64,000 nt of DNA from positions 62,001-126,000 of the forward strand of contig JAAKBF010000046.1 in NCBI GenBank assembly GCA_012656075.1, given 5' to 3'. Numbering within the stretch: position 1 is the stretch's first letter; every line of letters starts with the position of its first letter. The notes beneath the pieces are model-generated. The model worked only from the letters and a program-made list of their open reading frames with translations, did no database searches and was not told the DNA's origin. Below, one piece after another: positions 20,773-33,567 of the stretch. Source of the DNA: Phytophthora hibernalis (lineage: Eukaryota > Oomycota > Peronosporomycetes > Peronosporales > Peronosporaceae). A program made the translations under genes and the position numbers.

Positions 20773-23162
20773 GAATAATATTAATTCCTGTCTGAACGCC
20801 TGTTGCACATCGTAACTACTGAATTTCTGTTGCGTGTCATGGAATATCTGTTGCGAACCCAAGACAACAGAAATTCAATACTGATTAGCAGCAACAGATT
20901 ATTCAGAGCTACGACTATGACTTCCTGTTAAGAATGAGATAGAGAATTTAAATGGGTATGTATTGTTATAAAGTCATGGTATCCATGGTACTGCGCCAGT
21001 GCCTAGTCGACCTCCATGTCATGAGCTCGACGTATCGCGTGCACCATCTCTTCAGCTTTGTATTGCACGCTTCCTCCATCCACGAATGTTGCCGTCCAAA
21101 TGTAGACGCCTTCATGAGGGCACAGATGAACACCAGCAACCTGGCCCACTCTGCGGTCTAGGATAGTTTCGTCTCCGTCATTGACCTCAAACTCCTGCAT
21201 TACTGGCCACTTCATAGGTCTCCCAGGCGACTTCGTAAAAAGGCCAATAAGCCGGTCAATGTCGTAAGCGTCTGAAGCAAAGTCTCGCTGCAGACTCCTG
21301 TGATTGCCCGAGGTCGCCCACGTTGACCACGCATAGGAATTGAAGCCATGGCACGATCAATATTTATTTTCTCCAGAAGATGCAGCGCAGCGACGATATG
21401 CGAGCAAACCCAACCTGAGTGTTTGAAACTCTTGCATGTACAGCTCAACGCGCTACGAACTAACCGGATCTACATAAAATAAAAACTAAACATGAGCTGT
21501 TTCAAAGGAGAGTTATATAATCAGTCGCGTGTTACCTCTGTTAGCTGCCATTTTGATTGATGTGGAAACTCTTCCATTTCCCGTAGGGCCCTATCATTCA
21601 GAACGACTTGATGAAGCGACAAACATATGAATTGAACATCCTGTATCGGTTCATCATCGCCAAGCCAGCCTCGTAAAGATTTCTGGAACCTACCACACCG
21701 CCACAAAAATAGATTAAAAAACTACAAACCAAAACCAACCACGATAAGGCTGTCGGATACTACCTTTCGGTCCTTTCGGCGGATACAAGTGAGCCAGCAA
21801 GGTTCTATGGTTGAACCATAGCCTTTGTGCTGTTGAAAAAATTCGAGCCGGGCGTGAAGATGCTCTCGCGTTAACAATGCGATGATTCCGAGGTCGATCA
21901 GGAATGTTTTTGCCTTGACGACTGCATCAACAGGAAGCGGGCCTACATCGAGTAGAATGTACATTTGTTAATGTTACTCTGCAGAGTACTAAACACAACC
22001 GAAGTAACATACCTTCAGCATAATGAGCTTGGGAGCCAGCCGATAAGTTCGTGGCATCGTACAACAAAACCCGGGGCAACACCGAGTTTAAAATGGAGAT
22101 TGTTGGTGCCTTTTTGTAGTCAGTAACAATTACCTTGATGACTCGGTGGTGGCTCTCAATGGGTTGCTGGGTTGGTAAAAAACCCGGAACTGACGAACTT
22201 CCGACACTCCATCGCTCCCACCGCGGAGTCAAATACACCGATTGTAGCCATTTAGCAATATCTCCTTCGCCCTCCGAAGTCCATGCCGTAACGAATCGTT
22301 TGGCCAGAGCCCGAAATTGACGGAGCGTACGTGATGTATGCAATAAGCGCAGATGTGGTTGGACAACTTCCTTCACAAAATCTTTTCTGCTGGTCAGTTT
22401 TGTCTGTTTGCGTGCTTGCCTGAGCAAATGCTCCTAGCACGTAAGTACTTATACGCTAGGCCACACAATGGCTAGCGCAGACGCAATTGCATCTGAATGG
22501 TCGATGCTAGCACTACGCACCGAGACATCTACGCCGTAAAAAGAGAGGCATACTTGACTAATGCGTTAAACATCATCTCGTACGCGTACGTGCACTCCGT
22601 TCTCACGAACATGTACAACCAAGGGCGAAATCGCTGCACAAATCCAGAACTTGACGTTTTGACTGAGATTCCTCCACAATCGACTAGCGTCCATCCTCCA
22701 AAGTGCAAGCGATAAGTACCATCCGTCGACATCACTAAGGGAGCGAGCCACCACAATGAAGAGTGACCCACGTTTAGAGCCTGTCAAGCTTTGCGAAGTG
22801 TGAAACCAATCGAGCTTCTGAAACTACTCGACAACTTTGGGGTGTGAAGCATAGATCACCTTACTACGCCCAGTATATATAGCACTACTGCAATATACCA
22901 GAATAAAGTTCTAATTAAGTCGACCGGTCGAGTTAATGTGCACCAGAGTAGAGGTTCATATTAAGTCGACTGGTCGAGTTAATGTGCACCCTCTTAAATC
23001 AGAGTTCATACACTTAAATATCTGTCGTCGATTTTCAGCACTGACTTTCTGTTGTGATAGACCTTCAAATCATGGCAACAGGTTTTCTCATTCATGCAAC
23101 AGAAGTTCAGTAGAAATGACAGGCAACAGGCATTCAGTATCTGAGCAACCGATATTAATTAG
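20773..23162 (-). mobile_element. MULE DNA transposon, apparently end-to-end, with decayed transposase
   Basis: Long terminal inverted repeats of about 125 bp lie at 20773-20905 and, inverted, at about 23036-23162. Both are built from repeated CTGTTGC-containing units such as TGAATTTCTGTTGC. Between them the minus strand encodes a Mutator-like transposase in several frames. The first catalytic block contains STDGTYRLHFGGWTLVD (near 22730-22690). Further blocks follow, then an SWIM zinc finger, CTCKSFKHSGWVCSHIV (near 21440-21390), and a C-terminal tail ending at 21003. MULE transposases carry a DDE domain followed by SWIM, as here. Stops separate the blocks, so it is not autonomous. The 5' promoter region near 22870 has a TATATATA box. 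Confidence 0.8.
22914..22990. repeat. Two-copy direct repeat in the MULE 5' region
   Basis: A unit beginning ATTAAGTCGAC and containing GGTCGAGTTAATGTGCACC occurs at 22914-22943 and again at about 22960-22990, with one C/T difference. It lies between the TATA-like box at 22871-22885 and the inner TIR, so it may be an upstream promoter or transposase-binding repeat of the MULE. Confidence 0.6.
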
Positions 23163-23165
23163 TAC

Positions 23166-25027
23166 CCCTTGGTTGTACATGTTCGTGAGAACGGAGTGCA
23201 CGTACGCGTACGAGATGATGTTTAACGCATTAGTCAAGTATGCCTCTCTTTTTTACGGCGTAGATGTCTCGGTGCGTAGTGCTAGCATCGACCATTCAGA
23301 TGCAATTGCGTCTGCGCTAGCCATTGTGTGGCCTAGCGTATAAGTACTTACGTGCTAGGAGCATTTGCTCAGGCAAGCACGCAAACAGACAAAACTGACC
23401 AGCAGAAAAGATTTTGTGAAGGAAGTTGTCCAACCACATCTGCGCTTATTGCATACATCACGTACGCTCCGTCAATTTCGGGCTCTGGCCAAACGATTCG
23501 TTACGGCATGGACTTCGGAGGGCGAAGGAGATATTGCTAAATGGCTACAATCGGTGTATTTGACTCCGCGGTGGGAGCGATGGAGTGTCGGAAGTTCGTC
23601 AGTTCCGGGTTTTTACCAACCCAGCAACCCATTGAGAGCCACCACCGAGTCATCAAGGTAATTGTTACTGACTACAAAAAGGCACCAACAATCTCCATTT
23701 TAAACTCGGTGTTGCCCCGGGTTTTGTTGTACGATGCCACGAACTTATCGGCTGGCTCCCAAGCTCATTATGCTGAAGGTATGTTACTTCGGTTGTGTTT
23801 AGTACTCTGCAGAGTAACATTAACAAATGTACATTCTACTCGATGTAGGCCCGCTTCCTGTTGATGCAGTCGTCAAGGCAAAAACATTCCTGATCGACCC
23901 TCGGAATCATCGCATTGTTAACGCGAGAGCATCTTCACGCCCGGCTCGAATTTTTCAACAGCACAAAGGCTATGGTTCAACCATAGAACCTTGCTGGCTC
24001 ACTTGTATCCGCCGAAAGGACCGAAAGGTAGTATCCGACAGCCTTATCGTGGTTGGTTTTGGTTTGTAGTTTTTAATCTATTTTTGTGGCGGTGTGGTAG
24101 GTTCCAGAAGTCTTTACGAGGCTGGCTTGGCGATGATGAACCGATACAGGATGTTCAATTCATATGTTTGTCGCTTCATCAAGTCGTTCTGAATGATAGG
24201 GCCCTACGGGAAATGGAAGAGTTTCCACATCAATCAAAATGGCAGCTAACAGAAGTAACACGCGACTGATTATATAACTCTCCTTTGAAACAGCTCATGT
24301 TTAGTTTTTATTTTATGTAGATCCGGTTAGTTCGTAGCGCGTTGAGCTGTACATGCAAGAGTTTCAAACACTCAGGTTGGGTTTGCTCGCATATCGTCGC
24401 TGCGCTGCATCTTCTGGAGAAAATAAATATTGATCGTGCCATGGCTTCAATTCCTATGCGTGGTCAACGTGGGCGACCTCGGGCAATCACAGGAGTCTGC
24501 AGCGAGACTTTGCTTCAGACGCTTACGACATTGACCGGCTTATTGGCCTTTTACGAAGTCGCCTGGGAGACCTATGAAGTGGCCAGTAATGCAGGAGTTT
24601 GAGGTCAATGACGGAGACGAAACTATCCTAGACCGCAGAGTGGGCCAGGTTGCTGGTGTTCATCTGTGCCCTCATGAAGGCGTCTACATTTGGACGGCAA
24701 CATTCGTGGATGGAGGAAGCGTGCAATACAAAGCTGAAGAGATGGTGCACGCGATACGTCGAGCTCATGACATGGAGGTCGACTAGGCACTGGCGCAGTA
24801 CCATGGATACCATGACTTTATAACAATACATACCCATTTAAATTCTCTATCTCATTCTTAACAGGAAGTCATAGTCGTAGCTCTGAATAATCTGTTGCTG
24901 CTAATCAGTATTGAATTTCTGTTGTCTTGGGTTCGCAACAGATATTCCATGACACGCAACAGAAATTCAGTAGTTACGATGTGCAACAGGCGTTCAGTAC
25001 CTGAACGACAGGAATTAATATTATTCC
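23166..25027 (+). mobile_element. 5'-truncated inverted copy of the same MULE
   Basis: This segment is the reverse complement of 20773-22625 almost base for base, so the two copies form a palindrome with 1.85-kb arms around a 540-bp unique centre. It lacks the transposase N-terminus and one TIR but keeps the 3' TIR, whose tip at 25027 is where the palindrome ends. The SWIM finger lies near 24342-24395. Differences from the other arm are mostly homopolymer lengths (for example five versus six T) plus a 10-base insertion in the outer TIR. Either a very recent inverted duplication or partly an assembly product. Confidence 0.85.
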
Positions 25028-25576
25028 AGCATCCCGCTCAACAACGCCACATCCACAACAGCGTCAGCAGCACTAGTAGCGGGCCCAGGCGACGTCGGTA
25101 TCTCCAACGTCATGGGAAGCATCCCGGTCAGCAACCTCCATCCGGAGTGGCGTCAGCAGCACTTGAAGCACCGTCCAGCCGACGTCAGCAGCTTCTGCGT
25201 CATGAGCAGCATCCCGCTCAACAACGGCCAGTCCAGGCCAGCGTCAGCAGCCCTAATAGCGGGGCCAGGCGCCGTCATCATCTCCAGCGTCATGGGCAGC
25301 AGCCCGGTCAGCAACAGCCACATCCAGAACTGCTTCCGCAGCACTAGAAGTGCCGTCCAGCCCACGTCAACACTAACGAGTGCTTCTCTGGAGACGCACA
25401 GCGGAAAACTCTTCCTGGTCGACGGATCAAATGACGCGTCTGCTTCGACCTCCGCTTCATCAAGCAGCACAGCAAACACAACTACAGAATTGTTGTCCTC
25501 GACTTCAGTTCTGCGCGTGACAGCGTCTCGAGTAATTTTCATCGCTTTACTCATTCTGTGCAACTTGGCAGCTTAG
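25028..25576 (+). pseudogene. 3' fragment of a Ser/Thr-rich, repeat-containing surface protein
   Basis: The frame is open from the exact tip of the MULE at 25028 to a stop at 25576, about 182 codons with no upstream start. A unit beginning SIPLNN and ending GSIPVSN or GSSPVSN occurs twice; at DNA level these are 25028-25134 and 25208-25317. The last 50 residues are Ser/Thr-rich (ASASTSASSSSTANTTTE) and end in a hydrophobic stretch (VIFIALLILCNLAA), which resembles a GPI-anchor signal. Abrupt opening at the transposon end suggests the 5' part was lost to the insertion or rearrangement. Family not recognised. Confidence 0.45.
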
Positions 25577-25778
25577 AATCATGCCTACTATATCGAAGTT
25601 CGCCCACAGATTTCGATCACTTTATTCTGCCTCCACGCAAAAAAAGTGACTACGTAGTGCAGTATGAGCAAAATACGTTTATTAACAGTAACAAAGAGAA
25701 CGCCAAGCTATCGTTCTACACACACACACATGCAAAATGCAATCAAACGCACAAACTTGGCGCCCCACCTTCACCAGC

Positions 25779-28700
25779 TTACTCGGTGAACGCCTCGGCC
25801 TCCAGTCCAGTAACTTCGCCACCAAGAAGAATATAAGCGGTGGTCGGCGGGGCGTAGTCGTTGGTCGTGTTGCTATAGACACACTCACGCCAGTCCATCG
25901 TCGCTGGACACGGTGGGTTTCCAACATACGGGTCTTCCAAGACGAGACGCGTTCGAGTCTGCATACCGCAGCTGTCGCAGCCAGCCGTCCAGTTCGACCA
26001 CAGGCCCATAGTGCAGGTCAATCCTGCGCACGACCCGGTCTCGGTCAGTGCTGGGCACACCGTACCGCCGTTGATCGCTGCGGTCACTACCTTTCGTGTG
26101 CGTGAACGCGTGCTAGACGTGCTGGTGCACTTGGTCCATGATGACCACGCACTCACCGTGCAGTTAGTCGGAGTCGGCATCTTGCACGTCGATGACTCGG
26201 ACAGACACGGACATTCGATGCCACCATACATGGGAGTCACCGTGATCTTCCTCGTACGCGTCGACGTCAATGTGTCCTTGTTGCAGGCGGACCACGTGCC
26301 GAAACTACCCACTTGGCAGTTGATCGGGTCGCACGGCGCCGTGTCTGTGAGTGTCTGACAAGCAGCACCGCCGTAGAGAGGACTCGTGGTGATGGTTCTC
26401 GTGCGAGTCTTGACTCCAGTAGTGGCGTTGCAGGCTCCATACGAACCCCAGTCGCTGAGCTTGCATCCGATCGGGTCACAGTATCCCTCCTCTGTTGTAG
26501 CGGGGCATGCACTTCCGCCGTACATTGGCGATACCCGCACCGACCGATTTCTTGTTTTTCGGCCGGTGGTGGCATCACACGACGTCCACGGGTCGAAGTC
26601 GTTCATGATGCAGTCTACCTTGTCGCAAGGCGCAGTATCCGAAGTATCCGGGCAGCAGGCACCGCCGTACTTGTCCTTCTGCAGGGTATCACGTCGACGA
26701 GACTTGAGTCCCGTGCTGGGATCGCAGGACGCCCAGACGCTCCAATCGCTGACTATGCAGTTGACAGGATCACACTTAGCATCCTGTGTGGTCTCAGGAC
26801 ATGGAAGCCCACCGTACAATGGGGACACTGTTATCGGACGAGACCGAGTCTTGAGACCCGCAGCGTCGTTGCAAGGACCGTAGTCGGTCCAGTTGCCGAC
26901 CTGGCAATTCACGGGGGTCGCTTTCTCTGTCTGCTGCGTTTCATCGCATGGCAATCCACCACGCACGGTCTGCTGAAGCACTGCCCGGGTCTTCTTACGG
27001 ATGCCGGTGATAGGATCGTAGTCACTCCACGGTCCCCATGTATCAAGGGCACAGTCTACTGGAGGACAAGCCGCCGTCTCGGAGAGTGATGGACAATCCG
27101 CGCCGCCGTACAAAGCCTGCTGTGTGATCTGACGACTCCTTGACTTGGTGGCATCAGCATCGGTGCATGGCGTCCAGTCCCCGAAGGGCCCAACAGCACA
27201 TGGCACAGGGTCACACTTAGCTGTCTCAGTGAGCGTCGGACACTTGCAGCCGCCGTATAAATCCTGTTGCTTCACCGTGCGGACGTGTGATTTCTTGCCA
27301 GTGTCGGGATTGCATGCACCCCAGTCACCCCAATCGTTCACAGTACAGTCCACCGGATCACACGCCTTGGTTTGAATCGTGACACCACAACCTTTGCCTC
27401 CGTAGAGTGCTGTCTGCAGTACTGGGCGTGTCAACGTCCGCTTGCCCGAAGTCGGGTCGCAAACGGACCATGTAGCATCCCAGTTCCCCAAAACGCAATC
27501 AACTGGGTCGCAGCTTGCAATATCTTCCAGCGCTGGACACGCTGCACCGCCGTACAAGGCGCGCTGAGTGATATCACGTTTTCGGGTCTTTTTGCCACAA
27601 CTCGAGTCGCATGACGACCAGCTCGTCCAGTTGCCAACTTGACAGCTAACAGCACCACATGGTACTTCTTCGCGGGTAGCAGTGCAGGCTGTGCCGCCGT
27701 AGAGGGCTGGCTGCGCCACTGATCGTGTTCGAACAGAGCTTGTATCACTACCGTCACTCTTGCAAACACCCCAGTCTGACCACGGCCCCATGACACAGTT
27801 CACTGGATCGCATGCTGCTGTCAGCTCCAGTGATTCACACGCCTTCCCACCGAACTTGGGCTGAGTAGTGACAGTGCGTCTGCGTGTCTTGGTTTGAGAC
27901 CCAGCATCGCAGCTTTCCCAAAGTCCCCACGGACTCATGACACAGTGAACTGGATCGCAGAGCACGTCGTTTGTTCCCTCCGGACACTCGGTGCCACCGT
28001 ACAGCGCCTTCTGAAGCACGTTTCTAGTCTTGGTCTTTTTGAAGGTCACCAGGTCACAAGCTCCGTAGTCACTCCAGTCGTCAACCTTGCAGTTGACGGG
28101 ATCGCATGGCTTGGTGTCGACCAGAGCCCCGCATTCCGTTCCTCCGTGTCTTGCTGTCTGTGTTGCAGAACGTGTGCTAGTACGAAGACCCGTGGTCGCG
28201 TCACAGCGTCCGTAGTCGCTCCAGGGGCCCACCACGCAGTTGACCGGTGGGCAATTAACATCCTGCGTCAAGTCGGGACAAGCAGCTCCTCCGTAAAGAG
28301 GACTCTGCGTCACGTTCCGGTAGCGGTGCTGCTGGGGGTCATCACTGTCACACGACGTCCACGTAGACCACTCGGTAACGCTGCAACACACTGGGTCACA
28401 GTCCTTCTCCTGGATCAAAGCCGGACATGCTAGCCCGCCGTACAATGGCTGCTGTGTTACAATGCGAGTCTGCGTGCGCTTGCCGGTAGTGGCGTTGCAG
28501 TCACTCCAGTCACTCCAGGCAGACACGGCACAGTTGACAGGGTTGCAAGGCGCCTCCATCACCAGCGCATCGCAAGCAGCTCCCCGTAGAGGGGCAGTTG
28601 CAACGCTTGTCGACGCTTGTAGCGCTTGCCACAGGTGTGGTCACAAGCACTCCAGTCACTCCAGTTGGGGTCTACGGTGCAGTCCACTGGGTCGCACGCT

Positions 28701-31700
28701 GCAATGTCTTCGAGAGCGTCGCACGCGGTTCCGTTACGCTGTGGAGAGCGCGAAATTTCTCGCGTCCGCTTTTTCGTGGCAGTATTGTCGTCGCACTTCA
28801 GCCACGAACTCCAGCTTCCGAGCTCGCAGTTCACTGGAGGACACGCCCGCGTTTGAGTCAATACATCGCACGCATCGCCACCGCGAAGGGCGTCCTGGGT
28901 AATTGACCGCTCTCGAGTTTGCGTTGGCGTGTAGTCTGTGCACGTAGACCAATCTTTCCAATCGGTCAGGAGGCAGTCGATGGGTGGGCAAGCGACTTCC
29001 TCTGTCAGCCACGGCACGCGGAACCTCCAAACGCCGGGTTTACCGTAATTTCACGCGTCCGAACACTCGTAGGAGTGTCAACAGTGCAGGTGGTCCAGTC
29101 CGTAAAGGCCCCAACGGAGCACTCTACCGCTGGGCATATCTCCGTATCGACGAGGTCGGGGCACTCATTGCCACCTCGAACAGCAGGCTGCACAATGGTT
29201 CGATTGCGAGACTTGACGAAGGTGTCGGCATCACAGTCACCCCACTCACTCCAGTCGCTAACGGTACAGTTGATCGCCTCGCATGGCTGCTCGTCCTTCA
29301 GAGTAGGACAAACCAAATCGGCAGCAATGTCATCAGTGTCCGAAACACCGCAGGTAGAAGGTGGTGGAGGCTGCTGAGTGACATCGCGCGTACGAGATCG
29401 AGTGGAGGTATCTGCCGTGCAAATGGACCAGTCGGTCCAATCGCTGACCAAACATTTCTGGCAGCTTCGGGTCTGCGTCAACGGAGGACAAGCACTGCCA
29501 CCATTAGCAGGCTGTACACGAACAGTTCGGTTCCTTGTCTGGAGGTTGGATACCGGGTCGCACTCGCCCCATGTTCCCCAAGCAGTAACGCCACAGTTCA
29601 CGGCCACACAGCTCTTCACTTCTTCCAGACTCGGGCATGCTTTGCCCGTGCCTCGACGTGTCGTCACTACTTGACGAGTGCGTTTACGGTTTCCACTCGC
29701 ATCGCACGAACCGTACTGCGACCACCCGCTCACCTTGCAGTCACGTGGTGCGCACTTGTCCGTTTTCGTGAGCACCGGACATGCTTTTCCGTAGCCCTTC
29801 GGCTGAACAATAATCGCCCGCGTCGTTGTTCGGGTGCCAGTTGCCTCGTCACAGGCACAGTAGTCACCCCAAGCGGAGACCTGGCAATCCACGGTGCACT
29901 TTTTGGTATCCGTTAAACACGGGCACTTATTGCCACCGTTGGCTTCTTGCAGCACTGCACGCGTCCTCGTCTTCGTGAAAGTATCAGGATCGCACTCAGT
30001 CCAGTTGCCCCAGTCCCCCACCTTGCAGTCTACTATTTGGCACCCTTGAGTTTCTCTCAAAGAAGGACAATTCGCACCCTTGCCCGATCGAGGTGTGGTG
30101 ACGACGCGCGTGCGTGTGCGCTGAAGCAGACGCTTTGAGCAAGTTCCCCAATCACTCCAGTCGCCCACTTGACAGTCGGCGCTCGGTTTGCAGCTACGTG
30201 TCTGCTGTAGGTCCGGACAAGCTTTTCCGCTTGGCCCGGCGGCTTGCGTCACATTCCGAGTGCGGCGTTGGGTGTTTGAAGCTGGATCGCAGACCGAGAA
30301 GTCGGACCAATCTCCCACCTTGCAGTCCACCCGCTTAGGGGCGCATGGCTGAGACGACTGAAGGGCCGGACAGCACTTGCCGCCGTTCTTGGACGCAGTG
30401 ATCACCGTTCGGTTGCGCATGCGGACGAGTAGGTCGGGGTTGCAAGCGCCCCACTCACTCCAGTCACTAACGGCACAGTCTATCTTGGCGGCGGGCCTCT
30501 CTTCCATGAGAGGTGGGCACGCCAATCCACCGTCAGGCTTTTGAAGGACATCTCGGAAGCGCCGCTCTTTGCTGGTGGTACCATCACCCGCTTTGTTTGA
30601 GCAGGGCGTGAATGGCGACCAAGAACTGACGACGCAGTCTGAGGGCTCGCAGTTCTTTACTTCGTCAACAAGCGGACATGCCACACCGCCAAAGCTCGCT
30701 TGGGTGATAATGGAACGACGGCGCGACCGCTTCTTGGTTAGCGGGTTGCAACCGCTCCAGGAATTCCAGTCACTTACTTTGCAGTCGACCGGTTGGCAAG
30801 CTTCTTCCTGAATGAGATCTGGACAGTCCGCACCTCCGAATGCGCATTGTGTCGTCACAGTACGACGACGCGTACGCTTCCAGGTAACTTGCGAGCACAC
30901 GCTCCAGCTTCCCCAATTGGTGACTTGGCACGGCACAGGTGCGCAGGCAACGGCCTCCATCAATGCCGGGCATGCTTCTCCACCATCTTGAGGGGAGGTG
31001 AGGACAACGCGAGAACGAGAACGTTGCTTCGTAGTAGGATCGCAAGCCGAGTACGGTCCCCAGTTGCCCACGATGCAGTTCGTCTTGTTCAGCGGCACCG
31101 TCTCCTCAAGCACCGGACAAGTCTTACCACCGTCGCAATTTTGAAGAATGGAGCGTCGGCGGCACTTTTGTCTCCTCGCAACTCGTAGGAGCTCCACGGA
31201 CTCACCTGGCAGTCGACCGGGTTGCAGTTTTGCTTGTCAACCAGTGCTGGGCACTCAGTTCCACCGTACTTTGCAGGGCTTACGATAGTTCGAGTGCGTT
31301 GGCGGACACTGGAAGCCGTGCACGGGCCCCATGTAGTCCAATCGTTCACCTTACACGGTTCTGGGTCGCACGGAGTGAAATCTTCGAGACCGGGGCATAC
31401 AGCGCCATCGCCGACGGGCTGCTGCGTAACGATTCGAGTTCGCTTGCGATTCATAGTGCCGGCGTCACAAGCTCCGAATGTGCTCCACGCACCCACCTGG
31501 CAATCACCACAATCCACCCACTCCTCTAAAGAGGGACACGCTGCTCCGCCGTCATTAGCGGGGTCACTACTGTTCGCGTGCGTCTACGTTGCGTCCCCGG
31601 AGGGCACGCACCAGCTCCATTGTCGTCCCAAACCCATTTACTCACTTTGCAGTCTACCGGTTGGCAAACCTGTTCTTCTTGCAAAGGTGGACAAGTAGCA

Positions 31701-32954
31701 CCACCGTCGCAGGGACGAACAATTGACCGCGAATGGCGTTTGTAGCGCAACCCATCGGTAGGTTTGACGAAGTAGTCGAAAGGACTCCAGTCGCTCACCG
31801 TACAGTCTTGAGGAGTGCATGGTTGCGTCTCCACTAGGGCAGGGCAGATCTTACCTCCATAGCACGAATTCGTCAGTACTTGACGCGAACGTGTGCGTTG
31901 CAGTGTCTTGGAGTTGCACGAAGTCCACTCTGTCCAGTCGCCTACTACACAGGCAATGGGATCGCACGCACTCGTCTCTACGAGTGGGAGGCAATCAGCT
32001 CCACCGTTCAGAGCTGCAGTCACCACTGACCTCAGTCGGGTCTTGGTGCCTGTGAGCGGGTTGCAGGCTGAGAACGAGTTCCAGTCACTGACGGCGCAGT
32101 CGGCACACGGCACCGTCTCCTGAAGTACCGGACAATCCTTCCCGCCGTCTTGTGCTTGGGTGAGGACAGTGCGCACACGAGAGCGAAGCTTGCTCGTCGG
32201 GTCACACACTCCACTCCATGACCAAGGACTCACGATACAGTCGATGGGTGTACACGTCGCTTCTTCCACTAACGGGGACACGGGTTGCCGCCGTCAGCTT
32301 GGCAGGTGATTTCACGGATTCGCGTCTTCTTAATGCCGAGGATCTTCCAAGGACTCCACCCTCCGACCGCACAGTCCACAGGTTTGCATGACTGAATGTC
32401 GATCAGGTCTAGAGGGCATCGCGTACCTCCATACTGAGAGAAAGTCTGCACGAACCGTGTGCGGGTCTTCTTACCCAAGATGCAGATGCTGTAGGCCGTC
32501 CAGTCACTCATGACACAGTTGATGGGGTCACACGGTGCATTATCAACCAGAGCTGGACACGCCGCCCCTCCGTCTTGAGCCGGCAGCGTCACCACTCGGG
32601 TGCGCTTCTTCTTGCCACAGGAGGCGTCACACTGGGAGAACTCGGACCAGGGGCCGACCTGGCAGTCTTGGGGACGCAGCCTTGCGTGTCTTCGAGGGTC
32701 GGACAGGCAGCTCCGCCGTTCCGCGGCCACACTGTCACCGACCGACGTCGGGTCTTCGTGGAGTAGACGGAGATGCACGTGTTGCTGAAGCAGCCCCAGT
32801 CACCCACTTGGCAGTCGACCGGTTGAGGTTGCAAAATGGCTTGGACAGCACCGTACACGGTGAAGAACGTGTTGTCCTCCGCCAGAGCAACTGGTGACGT
32901 TACTAGAACCAGAGCCACCGCCAACAGGGCGAGGTGAACGTCGTTCAGGAGCAT
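25779..32954 (-). CDS. Vsv1: Giant secreted thrombospondin type 1 repeat adhesin (Vsv1-like)
   Basis: The product starts with a signal peptide (MLLNDVHLALLAVALVL) and then consists almost wholly of thrombospondin type 1 repeats of about 50 residues. Typical features are CxVGxWSxW, a Cys-Asp pair, RxRxV, YGG or NGG, and CPxLxET. I count 47 repeats. No transmembrane segment or GPI tail is seen, so it is secreted. Size and repeat number match what I recall of PcVsv1, the adhesive released from ventral vesicles of Phytophthora zoospores at attachment. The frame is broken six times (near 32671, 32275, 31561, 31175, 29013 and 28583). Each needs one added base, and five of these lie in runs of G or C. 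Adding six bases gives 7182 nt, exactly 2394 codons. I read the gene as intact in life. Confidence 0.88.
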
Positions 32955-33567
32955 TGCGGCACAGGAAGGATACTTGACACTGGACTCGGACGCTACGAAA
33001 GACTTGGATGGAGGTTGATGTGAGCAGGACGCGGGCTTTTGAGAGTGAGGACCACTCGATGCTAGTCAAAATGCGAGCGATCTTTCCGGTGGAGGCTTCT
33101 CGGCCGTCCATTTCGGCTTTGATGGGCATGAGTGTTTGTCTTGCTTGTCAAAATCTGGATCCGTCGTTTGAAAGGCATGAACAGTCGATATCTTTGGCGA
33201 CCAGTCGCGACTCAAAGGCCGCGATCCTTGTGAAAAGCAGGAGTGACGGCCTCCAAGTTGAAGTGGTGACAATCACTCCTGCTTTGGTAATTGTCGTGAC
33301 AACTGGGCACTCGACAAGTAGAAGTACTGTGTCATTGCCCAGAGATCTCATGACAGCAAAACGGTCAGTGGTCATGGGTATATGTTGCAAAAGCATTTCA
33401 AGATCGTACCTGATAGTGACAACTCTTGAATGATATCGCTGCCGACGCGACTGAGAGCACCGGCCGGTCCGGCGGTGCACCAAGTCGACATAGGTCAATA
33501 AAAGTGTATCACGTTACACGTAACAAGATTACTCCATTAGCTCTCGCATAAGCTCTCACATCCCACG
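32955..33567. other. Intergenic interval, divergence unclear
   Basis: About 600 bp between the Vsv1-like start and the 3' end of the ROCO gene. Open frames exist on both strands (33008-33433 plus, 33148-33498 minus) and overlap each other. Neither shows a domain, signal peptide or conserved motif, so I leave both uncalled. It must contain the Vsv1-like promoter; I saw no good Inr match there. Confidence 0.45.

Noticed and set aside
24895..25347. Gln/Arg-rich 150-codon open frame after the MULE
   Set aside because: It starts in the transposon TIR and is an alternative frame of the Ser/Thr-rich fragment.
28559..29017. Separate short genes for each frame block of the adhesin
   Set aside because: Each block starts mid-repeat and joins its neighbour after one added base, so they are parts of one gene.
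26313..31698. Many long plus-strand open frames (up to 310 codons) opposite the adhesin gene
   Set aside because: They are antisense shadows of the repeated TSP1 coding sequence; their own repeats follow the minus-strand repeat period and show no domain.
33008..33433. 141-codon open frame between adhesin and ROCO genes
   Set aside because: No domain, no promoter match, and an equally open frame overlaps it on the other strand.
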